Shown here: piece after piece, positions 63,037-64,000 of the stretch | How the letters are laid out: the number at the start of each line of letters is the position of its first letter | Numbering within the stretch: position 1 is the stretch's first letter | Assembly (NCBI RefSeq): GCF_019203985.1 | Contig: NZ_JAGSPD010000007.1 | Span: forward strand, 1-64,000 | Reading direction: 5' to 3' | DNA from: Winogradskyella luteola | GTDB lineage: Bacteria; Bacteroidota; Bacteroidia; Flavobacteriales; Flavobacteriaceae | DNA: 64,000 bases | Notes under the pieces: generated by a model | The model's database searches: none | What the model was told of the DNA's origin: nothing | The model's input: the letters and a program-made list of their open reading frames with translations, nothing else | Translations under genes and position numbers: made by a program

Positions 63037-63894
63037 TTAACCGCCTATAGTGAAACTCATACTTTCCCCATTTCTATCTCCTTTTTTTGGTCTAAAACGC
63101 TCCATCATTTCTTTAGCCTTTTTATCCATAATCTTATCATACTTCTCCTGATTGACCTCTTTACCTTTTGTAGGTTCTGCGATTTCAATCTTTTCTTTAG
63201 GGTTTAGTACAATCTTACTACAAATTACAGTAAGTTTTCCGTCATGCACTTCTAGGATTAAACCCGGTAAGCCTTGGTAATAATCTGGCCCATTATTTAC
63301 AGGAATTTGTGGTGTGTACCACGCAGTAACGGTACGCTCTTCCATATCTGGCTCTTCATCTTCCCCTTTCATTTCTTCATCATTTGTACTTGAAAATAAT
63401 CTCGGTTTTTCAACCATCTTGGTGAATATTGCTTTATAACATTGGTATTCCCCAATGTATTTCGTTTCGGACTTCAACTCCCAATCAATTTTTTCGAGAT
63501 TATCTTTCACTAGAAATATCTTACCATAAGTATCTACTTTTTCAGAAAATCTCTGATCTTTTGTATTTTTATAGAGCACATCAGAACCACCGCCACCTCC
63601 AATACTGACAATTCTAACACCTTCACCTAAACCAGCATTGGGTTTATCCAATTCTTCCTCTTGTTTATACACAGACTCTTCTTTATTAAAGGTTAACTTA
63701 AAGGTCTTTTGAAACTGTTTTTTCATCATTTCCACCATCTTGGATTGCATTTCAGGATTTACCTGAGTACTATCTAGCTTAATATCTAATTGCCTCTGAG
63801 TTTTGTAAGTCGCAATACCCTGAAAATCTTGTGCTTGCAAAGTCGCTACCAAACTCAAAAGCGCCATAATCAATGTCCGTATGAGTGTTGTCAT
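63037..63894 (-). CDS. GLPGLI family protein 3
   Basis: A 285-residue secreted protein (signal LIMALLSLVATLQA, ~21). YQGLPGLILEVHDG lies near 225, after VTAWYTPQIPVNNGPDYY. It has a Gly-rich segment SIGGGGGSDVL near 100 and an acidic insert. The C-terminus lacks the Arg/Gly tail of proteins 1 and 2. It lies first in the row of three, 103 nt before gene 2. The remaining 106 bases to the window end hold no gene that I can support. Confidence 0.92.
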   Translation of the reverse strand: MTTLIRTLIMALLSLVATLQAQDFQGIATYKTQRQLDIKLDSTQVNPEMQSKMVEMMKKQFQKTFKLTFNKEESVYKQEEELDKPNAGLGEGVRIVSIGGGGGSDVLYKNTKDQRFSEKVDTYGKIFLVKDNLEKIDWELKSETKYIGEYQCYKAIFTKMVEKPRLFSSTNDEEMKGEDEEPDMEERTVTAWYTPQIPVNNGPDYYQGLPGLILEVHDGKLTVICSKIVLNPKEKIEIAEPTKGKEVNQEKYDKIMDKKAKEMMERFRPKKGDRNGESMSFTIGG

Positions 63895-64000
63895 TTTACT
63901 GAATTTTAAGTGTTACACTACAAATATGTATAAACTATTTTTTCTATTGAGTTAATGAACGTTAACGTGTGTTAAGCGATTAGTTTTACTTAAGTATTAC

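Noticed and set aside
1-64000. CRISPR arrays, rRNA genes, insertion sequences or a replication origin.
   Set aside because: No regularly spaced repeats, rRNA segments, transposase genes or DnaA-box clusters were seen on either strand.

Overview
The window is chromosomal DNA from a member of the Bacteroidota, most likely a marine-type Flavobacteriaceae. Base composition is AT-rich and start-site context lacks strong Shine-Dalgarno sequences. Promoters fit the Bacteroidota -7 consensus TAnnTTTG. The gene content includes gldA (gliding), GLPGLI-family proteins, a TonB-type CarboxypepD_reg receptor, DUF3857 proteins and lipoproteins with acidic post-cysteine stretches. All calls come from reading the sequence, with no database search.

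Layout. 1-1143: the edge of an integrated element; a Bacteroidota tyrosine integrase, cut by the window edge, lies beside the 3' end of tRNA-Arg(TCG). 1251-17956 (minus strand): yqeY, then the division and cell-wall (dcw) cluster, transcribed mraZ-rsmH-ftsL-ftsI-murE-mraY-murD-ftsW-murG-murC-ftsQ-ftsA-ftsZ. A probable MraZ operator lies over its promoter, and murG carries an extra C-terminal domain of about 125 residues. 18239-26863: alpha/beta hydrolase, engB, sulfotransferase, an orphan OppC-like permease, prc, and surE / small membrane protein / lpxB / NlpC-P60 lipoprotein. 27041-34863: a PhoX-like lipoprotein and a di-haem peroxidase, then a scarred region in which a tandem duplication of the peroxidase-comEC junction was interrupted by two reverse-oriented genes, then intact comEC. 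34872-40938 (minus): two DUF3857/transglutaminase proteins, a YdjM-like hydrolase, dtd and rsgA.

41541-45618 (minus): the phenylalanine/tyrosine operon pheA-aminotransferase-tyrA-aroA(DAHP synthase/chorismate mutase). It is preceded by a 21-codon leader peptide extremely rich in Tyr/Phe/Trp codons and by a terminator hairpin, the layout of ribosome-mediated attenuation. 45729-48578: gldA, a DUF2807 lipoprotein and a PagL-like outer-membrane enzyme. 48807-54183: methionine genes. metY-metX-hom (minus) lie behind a clear SAM-I riboswitch, and metK (plus) lies behind what looks like a SAM-II riboswitch, so two classes of SAM sensor sit back to back in one 680-base gap. 54324-58077: two tandem surface-lipoprotein genes that share an apparently identical 1354-bp core but have different ends. 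58147-63894 (minus): three GLPGLI proteins and a TonB-type outer-membrane protein.

The strongest leads are the aromatic leader/attenuator, the paired SAM riboswitches, the peroxidase-comEC duplication scar with cargo genes, the MurG fusion, and the mosaic lipoprotein pair.
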